Source: Rutpela maculata
Taxonomy: Eukaryota > Arthropoda > Insecta > Coleoptera > Cerambycidae
Direction of reading: 5' to 3'
Assembly (NCBI GenBank): GCA_936432065.2
Contig: OW386289.2
Location: forward strand, 91,137,736 to 91,201,735
Length of the DNA: 64,000 nucleotides
Below the pieces are notes generated by a model. The model made no database searches and had not been told where the DNA came from. It saw nothing but the letters and a program-made list of their open reading frames with translations. Every line of letters starts with the position of its first letter. Within the stretch, counting starts at the first letter, position 1. Both the position numbers and the translations under genes were made by a program. Of this stretch, positions 12,065 through 22,138 are shown piece by piece.

Positions 12065-12629
12065 TATTTTATACTTCACAGCCTTGGTACGGGCTCCTTA
12101 GTGTAGCTATCTGCCCTTGGTTTCTCCTCGCCAAGTAGTTGGAATCTCAGTCTGGCTAGGCCTTCACAATGGCAGTACATATACTGAGGTTTCCTCTTCC
12201 TCTTGACAGAATCTGCATGTTGTATGTCTGCCAGGTCCATTAGACTTATATGTCTATTAAGCCTCCAATGTCCAGCTAGAAGACCAACCCTTATCCCAAT
12301 GGCCTTTTTATTTTGGCGTAGTAGGTCTTCTGTGAGTTTAGCAGACCGTTCTTTAATGAACTATTTGGCCTGTCTCTGTCGTGGGAATCTCTTCCGCCAT
12401 TTCTGAGATTTATTTTGTACCCATTTATTGATGGATACCCGTATATACCGCAAAAGGGTTCGGGTCCAACTAGGGCCTTAGATGCGCTTTCTCGGGCCAG
12501 TTCATCAGCTTTATCATTTCTCCTGCGTCCTTTGTGTCCTGGTACGTACTCCACGGTCACTTTGCTCTGACTTCCTAGGTCCATAAGAGTATTTATGCAA
12601 TCCCATACTAGTCTTGAATCGACCTGCAT
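12065..12629 (-). pseudogene. LINE C-terminal RNase H fragment
   Basis: The minus strand reads DSRLVWDCINTLMDL, then VTVEYVPGHKGRRRNDKADE and LARESASKALVGPEPFCG. These are the last RNase H blocks (PGHxGxxGNExADxLA), which degrade the RNA strand of the reverse-transcription hybrid in I/R1-like LINEs. After a break the frame resumes as GLLAGHWRLNRHISLMDL and ADIQHADSV, the region that normally carries the C-terminal CCHC knuckle, here degraded. The upstream catalytic Asp region is lost. Dead fragment. Confidence 0.8.
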
Positions 12630-12639
12630 GGAATCGAGT

Positions 12640-12811
12640 ATTCCATTATAATGTTCTTTTGGAAACTACTTCAGTGTATTCATTGTCATTTATCTGCCTT
12701 TCAGGTTCTGTACATAGTTTTAGTCGGTTAATACACAAGCCATGGTCTTCAGAATATTTTGCTATATTATGTAAGTCAGTGCTGATGTTATTTAGTACAT
12801 TAAATTATTAG
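12640..12811 (-). pseudogene. Small LINE RT fragment abutting RNase H
   Basis: The minus strand reads NNISTDLHNIAKYSEDHGL then CINRLKL, matching the post-catalytic block LxxDLxxIxxWxxxxGLxLNxxK of LINE reverse transcriptases. It lies directly upstream (minus strand) of the RNase H piece, but the intervening thumb region is missing, so the two are joined by deletion or come from different copies. Confidence 0.55.
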
Positions 12812-13309
12812 TAAATTTGCGAAGATACACTACTGTTCTTGAGTAGGTCAGGAATAGGTCGATGAACTTACTTGTGAAGGAACGTATTGGAGTTGTTTAC
12901 ATTTCCTTAATTGGCATAAAAAGTAAAGCCGCCAAGTGCGGTCAAAGCACAGATCAAAGTGCCGCGTTTTTTTAGTTTCGGTCCAACAATCAGGACACCT
13001 GCGTGTTATTGAAATATCTCGTATATCTAGGTACTTGTTTTAGAGTTCACCAGCATAGGGTCAATGTCTTTTAGATTTAGTTCCAATTATTTCGATTTAT
13101 TTCGCTATTTTTGTAATGTGATTTGATTAAAATCAAAAAGTCACTTCTATCCTCTCCAGCTTTACTGTCAATAGTGTCAATCCCCAGACTGAAAAAGTGA
13201 TATGGTTGTACCGCGTTACGTCAGATTAGTTAATCATTGGCGGTGCATTTCTACAAAAAATAAGGTCATTTTTTTTATTTTTCATTTTTTTAACTCCTTT
13301 CCGGGGGGA
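12812..13309. other. No recognisable gene
   Basis: No motif identified; it may include further decayed LINE thumb sequence between the flanking RT pieces. Confidence 0.45.
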
Positions 13310-13474
13310 CAACCTACTGTTTAATTTTCCGCATATCATGGTAGATCACGTTGTATAATTTGAAGTCGTCCACATAGAGAAGTACTTGACAGCGAGATAG
13401 AGTGGGGGAAAATAGATAGAAAACAGTATCGGTAGAGGATATTACCCCGTGGAACACCTGGTAAGTTTTCTCTT
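13310..13474 (-). pseudogene. RT palm fragment, downstream half of split LINE
   Basis: The minus strand contains GVPRGN near 13450 and, after slippage, YVDDFKLYN near 13370-13400. These match the GVPQGS and YADD(F)K blocks of LINE reverse transcriptase; the second Asp pair of the active site is visible as VDD. The upstream half of the same domain lies at 15376-15800, on the far side of the foldback element. Confidence 0.75.
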
Positions 13475-15375
13475 ATAGACTAGTAGATGGTGACAGAAAA
13501 TCAGAACTGATAGCCTACCGTCTGCAAGTAATTTAGTCAGTATTATGTATACAATAAAGCTCAATTTTTGGTACTTTCAAAGTTTGCCCGCATGCACGGG
13601 ATGTAGGAAACGATTTCCGGTTTTCATAAAAAAACAATGTTTTCAACTGATACACTACCGTCTGCAAAGTTCATAATTAGAAATAAAAGGAATAAAAATA
13701 TGTCGGAAGCGCTTTTGCAGACAGTTCTGTCATGCACCAAACCTTATACAGGGTACTCCAAAATGTATCAAATTTTAGTAAAAAAAATGATAATTTACCG
13801 TCTGCAAACAATACAAAATGATGATTCTGGTTCATGAAGGCTAGTAGGGGAAAGGTGCAGACGTTTACGATATGCACATCACCATATCGTGCGCATGTCA
13901 ACTCCTTATTTTTTTTTGAACTTTGAATAATTGTTTACCGTTTAATTATAATTTTATTAGAAAATTTAGGTTGCAAAACTATTGTAAACAATGTTTGCAG
14001 ACGAATCCAATATGCACGGTTGTCCATTGAATTCTATAAACTTGTAAGAAAATGGGGGTAACTTTTACCGATTATTAACTGTCTACAACTTGGTACAAAG
14101 AAAGGTTATTGGTTCGATTTAGCAATTATTTAATTTGCAGACAATGCGCACATGCACGAAAACCACAATGGAGTGTCAATATTTTGCGAAATCCGTTTGA
14201 TATCCTCCTACCGCGATATGTACCAAAAACAACTATCTATACCGTCTGCAATTTGGTACAAAGAAAGATTACTGGGTTAAATACGCACTTATTCAATTTG
14301 CAGACAATGCCCACATGCACGAGAGCCACAATAGAGTCAAAACTCGAATTCCGTTTGATATCTCTTCGTGTGCAATATGCACGAAAAAACAACTCTACCA
14401 TCTTGCCATGAAATCTTAAATGATTTCCAAACCTCTAACTAATCTTTCAACTTATCGAAACTAGTCGAGAGTTGCACATTGTGCCTGCTAGAGCCAGCCT
14501 CCTGTTAGTGGCCTATGGTTTCAGATGAAATATGGCTCTCCTGCATGTGCGCATTGTCTGCAAATTAAACAATTGCGTATTTAAACCAGTAATTTTTCTT
14601 TGTGCCAAGTTGCAGACGGTTGATAGTTGTTTTTTGGTCGATACCGCGAACGGAAAGATATCAAATGCATTTAGCCAAATTTTGACACTTTATTGTGACT
14701 CCCGTGCATGTGCGCATTATCTGCAAACTAAATAATTGCATATTTGAATCAATAATCTTTCTTTTTACCAAGTTGCAGACAGTAAATAATTGGTAAAAGT
14801 TTTTTTACACAAATACGTTCGGCGGCAAGTGCTTTGTACACATTTAATCTATCTGCAAATAATTCTTTATCGAAGCTCTATTTTTAAATCATGTTTTCTT
14901 TTTAGCTGCAGACGGTAAACAATTGTTCAAAGTTATAAAAAAAAATAACAAGTTCACATGCGCACGATATGGCGGCCTGCATATCGTAAACGTCTGCACC
15001 TTTCCCTTACTCGTCTTCAAGAATCATCATTTTGTACTGTTTGCAGACGGTAAATTATCATTTTTTTTTTACTAAAATTTGATAAATTTTGGAGTACCCT
15101 GTATAAGGTTTGGTGCATAACAGAACTGTCTGCAAAAGCGCTTCCGACTTATTTTTATTCCTTTAATTTCGAATTATGAACTTTGCAGACGGTAGTGTAT
15201 CAGTTGAAAACATTGTTTTTTTATGCAAACCGGAAATCGTTTCCTACATCCCGTGCATGCGGGCAAACCTTGAAAGTACCAAAAATTGAGCTTTATTGTA
15301 GACATAATACTGACTAAATTACTTGCAGACGGTAGGCTATCAGTTCTGATTTTCTGTCACCATCTACTAGTCTAT
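13475..15375. mobile_element. 1.9 kb foldback element with 140-bp phased boxes
   Basis: Inverted arms (about 13475-14410 and 14530-15375) begin and end with ATAGACTAGTAGATGGTGAC and its complement. TA sits just inside both ends and could be a 2-bp target duplication. The arms carry three recurring boxes. In the left arm TACCG occurs at 13516, 13656, 13796 and 13936; ATGCAC at 13592, 13732, 13872, 14012 and 14152; TTGCAGAC or TGCAGAC at 13715, 13855, 13995 and 14135. All are 140 bp apart by direct counting, although the sequence between boxes is not visibly conserved. The right arm mirrors this (GTGCAT at 15253 and 15113; TTGCAGACGGTA at 15323, 15183 and 15041). The innermost unit of each arm is spaced 163 bp. 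No transposase or open frame of note. The structure resembles foldback transposons with modular arms, such as FB or Galileo in flies, but I recognise no specific family. Confidence 0.85.
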
Positions 15376-15800
15376 TATGGAGGAAAATAAACTATCATCA
15401 GTTAAAACTCCGTGTGATTTGCCTGTTATATAACTACTTAACCAGTTTATAGTTCCATTTTCATATACGATGTATTATAATTTTGCAAGAAGTACCTAAA
15501 TCAAAATTAACTAGGTCAAAGGCTTTAGCTAGTCTAGTAAGATCAATATTCATGAAGTGTTAATGTTATTAAACAACTTTGCCAATTGTGTTCCATGTTT
15601 TTGACGAAAACCTGGCTGGATTTCTGGAACTTCAATATAATCTTTCATTTGAAGATTCGGGCAATTTGGGAAAACGGTAGAATGCATATAGGGTGTAGGT
15701 TGTTAAAATAGGATGAAATATTTATTTCTGGAATGAGTATAACGTTAGCAGTTTTCCACATCCTTGTAAAAAATACCCAGTTTTAAAGACACGGATTTAA
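15376..15800 (-). pseudogene. RT fingers/palm fragment, upstream half of split LINE
   Basis: The minus strand, in several frames, reads NWVFFTRMWKTANVIPIPE, NNLHPICILPFSQIARIFK, EIQPGFRQKHGTQLAKLF, then LTRLAKAFDLVNFDL and NWLSSYITGKSHGVLTDD. These align in order with the LINE RT blocks FPxxWKxAxVIPI, NYRPISILPxxSKIxE, QxGFRxxxGT, DLxKAFDxVxHxxL and WxxSYLxxRxQxV. The KAFD block retains the metal-binding Asp. The domain continues at 13474, so the foldback element inserted between these blocks. Many frameshifts; dead. Confidence 0.8.
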
Positions 15801-16929
15801 CTTCTATACTTTGTGTACCGTCTTGGAAGTTATGAAAAATAAAGTATTTGTCATAATGACAGGACTACAAAACCTTCTATTGTTTGAGTCCAGATTCAAA
15901 GAGAAAATTAGCCAACTAAAAAGATGTGGGTTTTATAAACTACCCTGTGTATTATACATCGATCAATATATTACGTTACTTTCATTTCAGAAAAAAACAA
16001 TTCACTTAATTTTTTAGCATAACATTTGTTCGCGTGTGTGGAAAACACTTTACCATCGGACATCATTCTTTTTTCTACGCAGCATTCTGATATAGCATTC
16101 TTTCGGAGTACCATTTGACTTTGATACTTTTAATGATTCATTTCGATCGAAAGTTAAGATTATATTTTTTATAGAACCTCTTTATCCGTTTCAGGCCGCA
16201 GTGAATAGGTATAATGTTTCTGTCGAAGCCCCTGTGTGGATTGTTCGCATTCAATGAAAACTCGATGAAAACCTTCGTGTTCTTTGACCCTTATCAACGT
16301 AAGGAATCCGCTCTAATGGTGATACCATGCACAATCGTAAAAAACGGACAAAGCATGTAAAACATTCGATAGCAACTTTAATTTTTAAATTCTATTGTAG
16401 ACATGGTTTCATAAATAGTAAAATGCAAAATGTTTGTCTATACTTGAAACAACATACCTAATGGCAACATTTTAAATATTCTTTACAAGGTACAATTAAA
16501 AAATTCTGTCATTAAAATTGCTTACATTACTAGAGAAATTGCTTTTTTCTAACGTAAGCTATACACCATTATCATCAGGTATCTTAAAAACCATATTTCA
16601 AAGTCTAAAAGCATAGTCTTGACAGTAGACCCTATTGGTGTGCAAATTTAGGAGCTTCGCAAATTCCATAATTTGTTTTGGCTGTTATTTATTTATTTAT
16701 TAATATATTACATTTAATAAATAGCCCCACGGGTTTAAACGATCTAAAACCGATAAATCTTTTACTTGTCCTAAGTAAAGTTTCTTATTTCCATACAATT
16801 GACTAATTTAACGAATAACATGTATTTCGAAAAAATCAAAGCCTTCGATAGTGTTAATCATGCATGTTTATAAAATTTTTACAGATTTTTAAGGCAGGAA
16901 AAAGTAAAGGGGATATTCAGAAACCTAAA
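15801..16929. other. No recognisable gene
   Basis: Frames up to 68 codons without motifs. AT-rich; nothing recognised. Confidence 0.55.
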
Positions 16930-17480
16930 GACAAATCTCGAAGGAAAAAAATAATATAACGATTTCGAGAAAAATGGAATTCGGCGTAAAGTTCATAAGT
17001 TTTTCTTTGATAATGAAATCCCTACTTTAAAGAAAATGTTACAATCCTTAAATGAAGATGAAGATATACCCCAGAATGAGCTAAACGACGCTTAGAAAAC
17101 ATTTTACGTCATAATTTGTGAAAGCAAAAAGGAACAGTGTCCTACTTGAGAGACGATATTATTTTTTGGCGATTAGAGCTAACCGTGAACGCGGAAAAAA
17201 ATATCTAGATGAGACGTGGTTGCATGAAGGGCATACCGTAACGCGAATTTGGCAAGATAAAAATGTACACAGTTTTCGTCAGATGATATCGAAGTCTGGT
17301 CAACAGGATTAAAAAGGAAAGCGCTTTATAATAGCGCATATAGAAAGTGATTCAGGATTCGTGGAGGATGTCCAAAAGAACTTGCGATAATGAGGATATC
17401 AACGTTTTGAGGAATGATTTGCACAAATTCTCACAAAGATTGAACCAGGATCTGTCGTTACTGCCCATACCACAAGTGGT
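16930..17480 (+). pseudogene. Dead DDE transposase (Tc1/IS630-like family)
   Basis: The frames contain NGIRRKVHKFFFDNEIPTLK, then LERRYYFLAIRANRERGK, KKYLDETWLHEGHTVTRIW, and after a frameshift KGKRFIIAHIESDSGFVEDV, then RFEE-stop-FAQILTKIEPGSV. This order (RRKIHxFYxxxxxPTLKKLL, YLDETW, GKRLIIxHIGSExGFV, FExWFxxxLxxLxxxSVIVMDNAPYHS) is that of a DDE transposase group common in arthropod genomes. The first catalytic Asp (LDETW) remains. The second block, normally MDNAPYH, is destroyed (VVTAHTTSG), and the Trp of FEEWF is a stop. No terminal inverted repeats were located. Assignment to the DDE family is from memory of the motif order. Confidence 0.75.
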
Positions 17481-18948
17481 TAATGGAAAAATTAAGAATT
17501 AGTACAAAGCGAAAAGCGCGTAGCAGTCTAACAAAATATAAGATATCAAAGCGATATCTTCATACGTTCGTCACATTTGGATAACTAACTGTAGGGTTCA
17601 AGAGAATAATAAGTGGCAATCTTCAATATAGGTTTGTGATAGAACGTAGTCAGCGATGCTGCTGCTTCAGGTACATTTTTCTATTATTTCCTTTGATTAA
17701 AATATCGCTCATTTTTTGCTCTACTGTCCACATTGTATGTTCAGACTATATTGTTCAAACTCAGTAAAGAAAACGGTTTTAAAATACCTCTTTAACACAA
17801 TTGTCATATTTTCTCTGAAAATTTTAGTCCAGCTATTTAACTACGCGACCCAAAGCAACGCTGATGTATATCAGTTTAATGTATCAGTCTCAAGGGATTA
17901 CCGTGAAAATTATATTCTATAAAAGGACAATTGCTGCGATTTCTAGGACAAACTTTACCACAAAGGTATGGAAATCACGTCAAGTCACGTCAATATCCAC
18001 GCACTTCCAAATTCTGAGTAATAAGGGTGGAAGATAAAGGCAGGAAACACATTTGTAGCTTTGCCAACAACAAAGTCATTATACTAAATAGAAGCGCCTC
18101 CAAAATTTCTTTGAATTTGATATTGTTAAAAGTTAACATTTTTTATATATATATTTTTTATAAAATTGCTTTAAAATTATGCAGCCCACCCATGTATTCT
18201 GAATACCCCATAAGTGGTTGCCGTAAATATTTAGCAAAATTTTCCATTTCACGTCATAAAAAGTAAATTTCATCTCGAACTGACAACAATGGCCGCTACG
18301 TTACATTTGCTTTTAGAAAATACAATTTGATTTCATGAAAGAATTCGAAGGTCACTACAGAAGTAGTTGTAAATCTCTATTGCAGCACTTGGCCGTATAT
18401 AAGTGTTACTTACTTTATAAGGAATGTTTTTCGAAGAAGCTCACTTATAAAGCAATTATAAACTAAGAGTACTCTGGACTTCAGCTTTACACAGCTTTTA
18501 TACAACCTTTGTATATAAGACCTATAGAACGATTATTTCATTGCTGTGCCAATGCTATATTACGGCGTTGAAATTGCTACACTTGTCACAAAAAAGTAAA
18601 AAGGTTAGGTTGTTGTTTTAATCTTAATAATTTAGCAGTCATATCGTACTCAAATTTTCTGCGACATTTTCATCAGTTGTGACTAATGTATACGTTGGTT
18701 TTAAATCCTTTCTGAAATTCCTACTTCGCTTTGTCTTATTCCAATACTTCTACATATTGTTGTGTGGCACATCAAGCAGCACATGCAATATGCACGGAGC
18801 ATCGATCACACTATCTAAGGGATCTTTTTAAAGATTATGAAGTCAGTTTATCTGTAAAAGAGTTCTGTAAAAGTAAAAGACTGCAGCTACATAGAGAATT
18901 TCAGTTGAATAAGTGCTTTATAAAAATACTCCTTCTACTACACTTAAA
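17481..18948. other. No recognisable gene
   Basis: AT-rich with frames up to 79 codons and no motifs. Between about 18390 and 18620 short TTATAAAGC/GCTTTATAA-like words recur, and similar words recur at 21840-22080 on the other side of the LTR element. The LTR element may have inserted in a repeat rich in that word. Confidence 0.5.
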
Positions 18949-18953
18949 AAGCA

Positions 18954-19363
18954 TGTAATGAAGCATTCTTTAAATTCCTGCTCCATTACTAAGATTCCGG
19001 ATTTACACACGACACCAATGTGCACACGGCCCGCAAATCTACCAGCTCCCGTCTAGAGGCGCGGATCTGCACACGACACTAAACTATACGCAGTACTACG
19101 TCACCAGTAAGCGAGGATTCTCGGATATAAAAGCCCGGCCGCAAATCAACATAATTCAGAGTGGATAATTCTGCCAATCTGTCTACAGCGTGCTGAGATG
19201 GACATATTGCAGTTTTGTGCATCTCCCGACGCAAACACGACGGAACGAATGCAATCTGACCCTGGGAATCCTACAGCGTGTTGAACTGGGACCCCTCGAG
19301 TCGTTAGTCATTCCCCGGCGCCGTTTCGCCGCCAAAGCCAGAGACGTCGCATCGCAACCGTTA

Positions 19364-19414
<51 letters not shown>

Positions 19415-19608
19415 ATAATAGAAAATGTTGTCTTAAGAACCGTAAAAGATACGGACATATAACCTGTACCTGTATGTTATGTAACACTGCCACACATTAC
19501 CTGTTTGAAAAAGTAAATAAATTGTTTATATCTTTATTGGGCTGTCTTATTAACTAATCTGGACCCTGATTAATCTCCGAACCAGCTACCCGACAAGAAA
19601 CCGTTACA
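18954..19608 (+). repeat. 5' LTR (655 bp)
   Basis: Starts TGTAATG and ends TTACA. It holds a TATA box (TATAAAAG, 19126-19133), a long CT dinucleotide run (about 19368-19412) and AATAAA at 19516-19521. The CT run is longer than in the 3' LTR and accounts for nearly all of the length difference. Frames reading through the CT run are not real genes. Confidence 0.93.
19126..19133 (+). promoter_or_regulatory. LTR TATA box
   Basis: TATAAAAG inside a GC-richer context (GGATATAAAAGCCCGG), repeated at 21227-21234 in the 3' LTR. Position in the LTR and downstream polyadenylation signal fit an RNA polymerase II promoter for the element. Confidence 0.7.
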
Positions 19609-19613
19609 TAATT

Positions 19614-19627
19614 TGGCGCCCGAGCAG
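19614..19627 (+). promoter_or_regulatory. Primer-binding site
   Basis: TGGCGCCCGAGCAG starts 5 nt after the 5' LTR end. TGGCGCCCGA is the start of the classical lysine-tRNA-type primer-binding site; the complete tRNA match would need checking against this species' tRNAs. Confidence 0.8.
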
Positions 19628-19825
19628 ATTTTGAGACTTTAGTTTATTCCAGATAGCCAAAAAAGAGACGGTCACGAATGAGAGAGAGATATAAAGACAT
19701 TTCAAGTTAATTCATAGAGAAATTAAAGCATTCCAAATCAAGAGAGAAAACGAAAATGAAAAGGATTTTGTGGTGGCAATCCAGACTACTACAATTGTAA
19801 CCCCAGAAGAGACACGATTCCGGAT

Positions 19826-20050
19826 AGTCCCGAAAATACGTTAAACGAACCGATGTCCAGAAATAAATCCAGATTACTGCATTATAGACGATAGCTGTAC
19901 CGTCATATATGGAGCAGTAAAATAATTTAAATTTATGTCCAGAGTCCCGAAAATACGTTAATCGAACCGATGTCCAGAAAAAACTCCAGATTACTGCATT
20001 ATAGACGGAATCCTGTACCGCCATATATGGAGCAGTAATAATTTAATAGA
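19826..20050 (+). repeat. Two-unit tandem repeat inside LTR element, ~117-bp period
   Basis: Units start at 19826 and 19943 with AGTCCCGAAAATACGTTAA, and share CGAACCGATGTCCAGAAA and ATATATGGAGCAGTAA. The units are similar with small indels. Non-coding: stops occur in all frames. Confidence 0.85.
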
Positions 20051-20237
20051 TCCCGAATCTTCCAACCCATGGAAACCCTGTATCCCGCAACCGTAACGAA
20101 AACAAGTCCAGTAAAACCAGAGTCATCCAAAATAAGTGATGAAGGCGGAAGTCCAAGTGCCAGACCTGCTGTCACCTCTGCCTCCGACACCCGAAGCCAA
20201 AAGGCCGCCCCCAGTCCGAGACGCAACAGCCAACCCT

Positions 20238-20550
20238 GATGCCGTCCCCAGTCCGAGACGTACCGTCCCCGATGTCATCCGAAGTCCGAGATGTACCGCC
20301 CCCGATGCCGTCCCCAGTTCGAGACGTATCATCCCAGATGCCGTCCATGATGCCAACCCCGATGCCGCCCCCCAGTCCGAGACGTACCGTCCCTGATGCC
20401 GCCCCCAGTCCGAGACGCACCATCCCTGACGCCGTCCCCAGTCCGAGGCGTATCGTCCCCGATGACGTCCCTAGTTCGAGACGTATCATCGCCGATGCCG
20501 TCCCCAGTCCGAGAGGTACCGTCCCCGATGCCGTCCCCAGTTCGGAGACA
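20238..20550 (+). repeat. 33-bp minisatellite inside LTR element
   Basis: About nine to ten units of a 33-bp GC-rich repeat (GATGCCGTCCCCAGTCCGAG, then ACGTACCGTCCCC). Unit starts were counted at 20238, 20271, 20304, 20337, then, after a disrupted stretch, 20361, 20395, 20428, 20461, 20494 and 20527. Since 33 is divisible by three and the unit lacks stops in most frames, open frames run through it on both strands (about 240 codons plus, 210 codons minus), encoding 11-residue repeats such as DAVPSPRRTVP. I regard those frames as by-products of the repeat. Translation of a basic, proline-rich repeat protein cannot be excluded. Confidence 0.9.
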
Positions 20551-21040
20551 GCCCCAGCCCCCCGAAGCCACCGACCCCAGGTAGGCCAATTGCCTGCCTC
20601 CAGGTGTTTTTCCAGGACGACGACGCAGCCCTCCCGGTCCCAGCTCCGCAACGGAAGCGACAGTTCAGGCGCCACAACCAAGATGGCCCCGCTTCCAGGA
20701 TCCCTGGCACCGTCCCCCTGTCCGCCATCGCCCCCTGCAGTAGACGTCCGGAAGAACCACATTTGTATTTGTATACCTGTTTCTTGCAATTTTTTTGTGC
20801 TCATTTATTTTAACTATTTTACTTGTACCATAGTTCTAAGATATTTTACATACTGTTTATGTTATTTAAAAATTTGTTTTTCTCTACATCTGCACATATA
20901 TACCAGGCGTATACGAAAGAATTGGCCATTCTTTCTTTATTTTGTTTGTTTTTTGTTTGTTTGTTAGTAACTTGTTTTATTTTGATGTTAAGTTAGTAAA
21001 AATTTTCTCTTTGATAGAATTTTGAAAATTTTTTTTTTGT

Positions 21041-21055
21041 AAAGAAAGAGGGGAG
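21041..21055 (+). promoter_or_regulatory. Polypurine tract
   Basis: AAAGAAAGAGGGGAG immediately precedes the 3' LTR, as required for priming plus-strand DNA synthesis. Confidence 0.85.
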
Positions 21056-21679
21056 TGTAATGAAGCATTCTTTAAATTCCTGCTCCATTACTAGATTCCG
21101 GATTTACACACGACACCAATGTGCACACGGCCCGCAAATCTACCAGCTCCCGTCTAGAGGCGCGGATTTGCACACGACACTAAACTATACGCAGTACTAC
21201 GTCACCAGTAAGCGAGGATTCTCGGATATAAAAGCCCGGCCGCAAATCAACATAATTCAGAGTGGATAATTCTGCCAATCTGTCTACAGCGTGCTGAGCT
21301 GGACATATTGCAGTTTTGTGCATCTCCCGACGCAAACACGACGGAACGAATGCAATCTGACCCTGGGAATCCTACAGCGTGTTGAACTGGGACCCCTCGA
21401 GCCGTTAGTCATTCCCCGGCGCCGTTTCGCCGCCAAAGCCAGAGACGTCGCATCGCAACCGTTACACTCTCTCTCTCTCTCTCAGATAATAGAAAATGTT
21501 GTCTTAAGAACCGTAAAAGATACGGATATATAACCTGTACCTGTATGTTATGTAACACTGCCACACATTACCTTTTTGAAAAAGTAAATAAATTGTTTAT
21601 ATCTTTATTGGGCTGTCTTATTAACTAATCTGGACCCTGATTAATCTCCGAACCAGCTACCCGACAAGAAACCGTTACA
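21056..21679 (+). repeat. 3' LTR (624 bp)
   Basis: Same as the 5' LTR apart from a shorter CT run (about 21465-21484), one 1-bp deletion near 21091 and about five substitutions. Ends CCGTTACA, followed by the AGCAT target duplication. Confidence 0.93.
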
Positions 21680-21684
21680 AGCAT

Positions 21685-22138
21685 TTATAAGTCAGTAAGT
21701 AAGTAATCTATATTAGAGCTGACATAGATGGCATTTGGCGTACATAACTGTATTGCTGTAAAATTTTGCTTCAAAAGCCTTTAAAACTCAATAGCCACTA
21801 TAAAGAAATGGCTAAAACAATCTTATGAATATTACATAAAGGTTTACACACCTGTTATAAATCTATGTGGTTTGCACCTGTATAAAAGATCTAGCTAAGC
21901 CTTTTATGAAATAAAAAAGGTTTATAAGATGCTTTTATAAAGTAGCTTTATATTTTTGGTGTGAAAGTTTTACCAGGAATCTTATCTCACCGATTTGCTT
22001 TATAAGCAATTTATTGCTAAATAAAGCTTCAATATAACAAATTAGCTCTATTCAATTCATAATATATTATTTATAAAACTTTAGCGCAATAGGAGGCCCG
22101 CCTGTGTTACTTGGGAACTTTCTATAACAGGATTGATT
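21685..22138. other. AT-rich sequence with recurring TTATAAA words
   Basis: No gene. Short words such as GCTTTATAA, TTTATAAG and CTTTTATAAA recur many times between 21840 and 22080. I could not resolve a unit or an inverted structure. Confidence 0.45.

Larger units (their letters stand above)
18949..21684 (+). mobile_element. Complete non-autonomous LTR retrotransposon
   Basis: Two near-identical LTRs (18954-19608, 21056-21679) start TGTAATGAAGC and end CCGTTACA. They are flanked by a perfect 5-bp target duplication AGCAT (18949-18953, 21680-21684). A primer-binding site and a polypurine tract are in place. The interior is only 1447 bp and has no gag, protease, RT, RNase H or integrase motif in any frame, so the element must be mobilised by another element's proteins. 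Outside the microsatellite I count about five substitutions and one 1-bp indel between the LTRs, pointing to a fairly recent insertion. The class resembles LARD/TRIM elements; the driving family (Ty3/gypsy, BEL or Copia) cannot be told from this sequence. Confidence 0.93.

Noticed and set aside
13475..15375. CRISPR-like regularly spaced repeats
   Set aside because: The 140-bp spacing with short boxes inside inverted arms, in eukaryotic transposon-rich DNA, does not fit CRISPR repeats or spacers.
19190..19493. Open frames through the CT run encoding Ser/Leu or Arg/Glu repeats
   Set aside because: They lie inside the LTR, recur in both LTRs with different run lengths, and read through a microsatellite.
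20172..20967. Long overlapping open frames on both strands, 210 and 242 codons
   Set aside because: They arise from the stop-free 33-bp minisatellite; the plus frame then runs into AT-rich low-complexity sequence, with no conserved domain.
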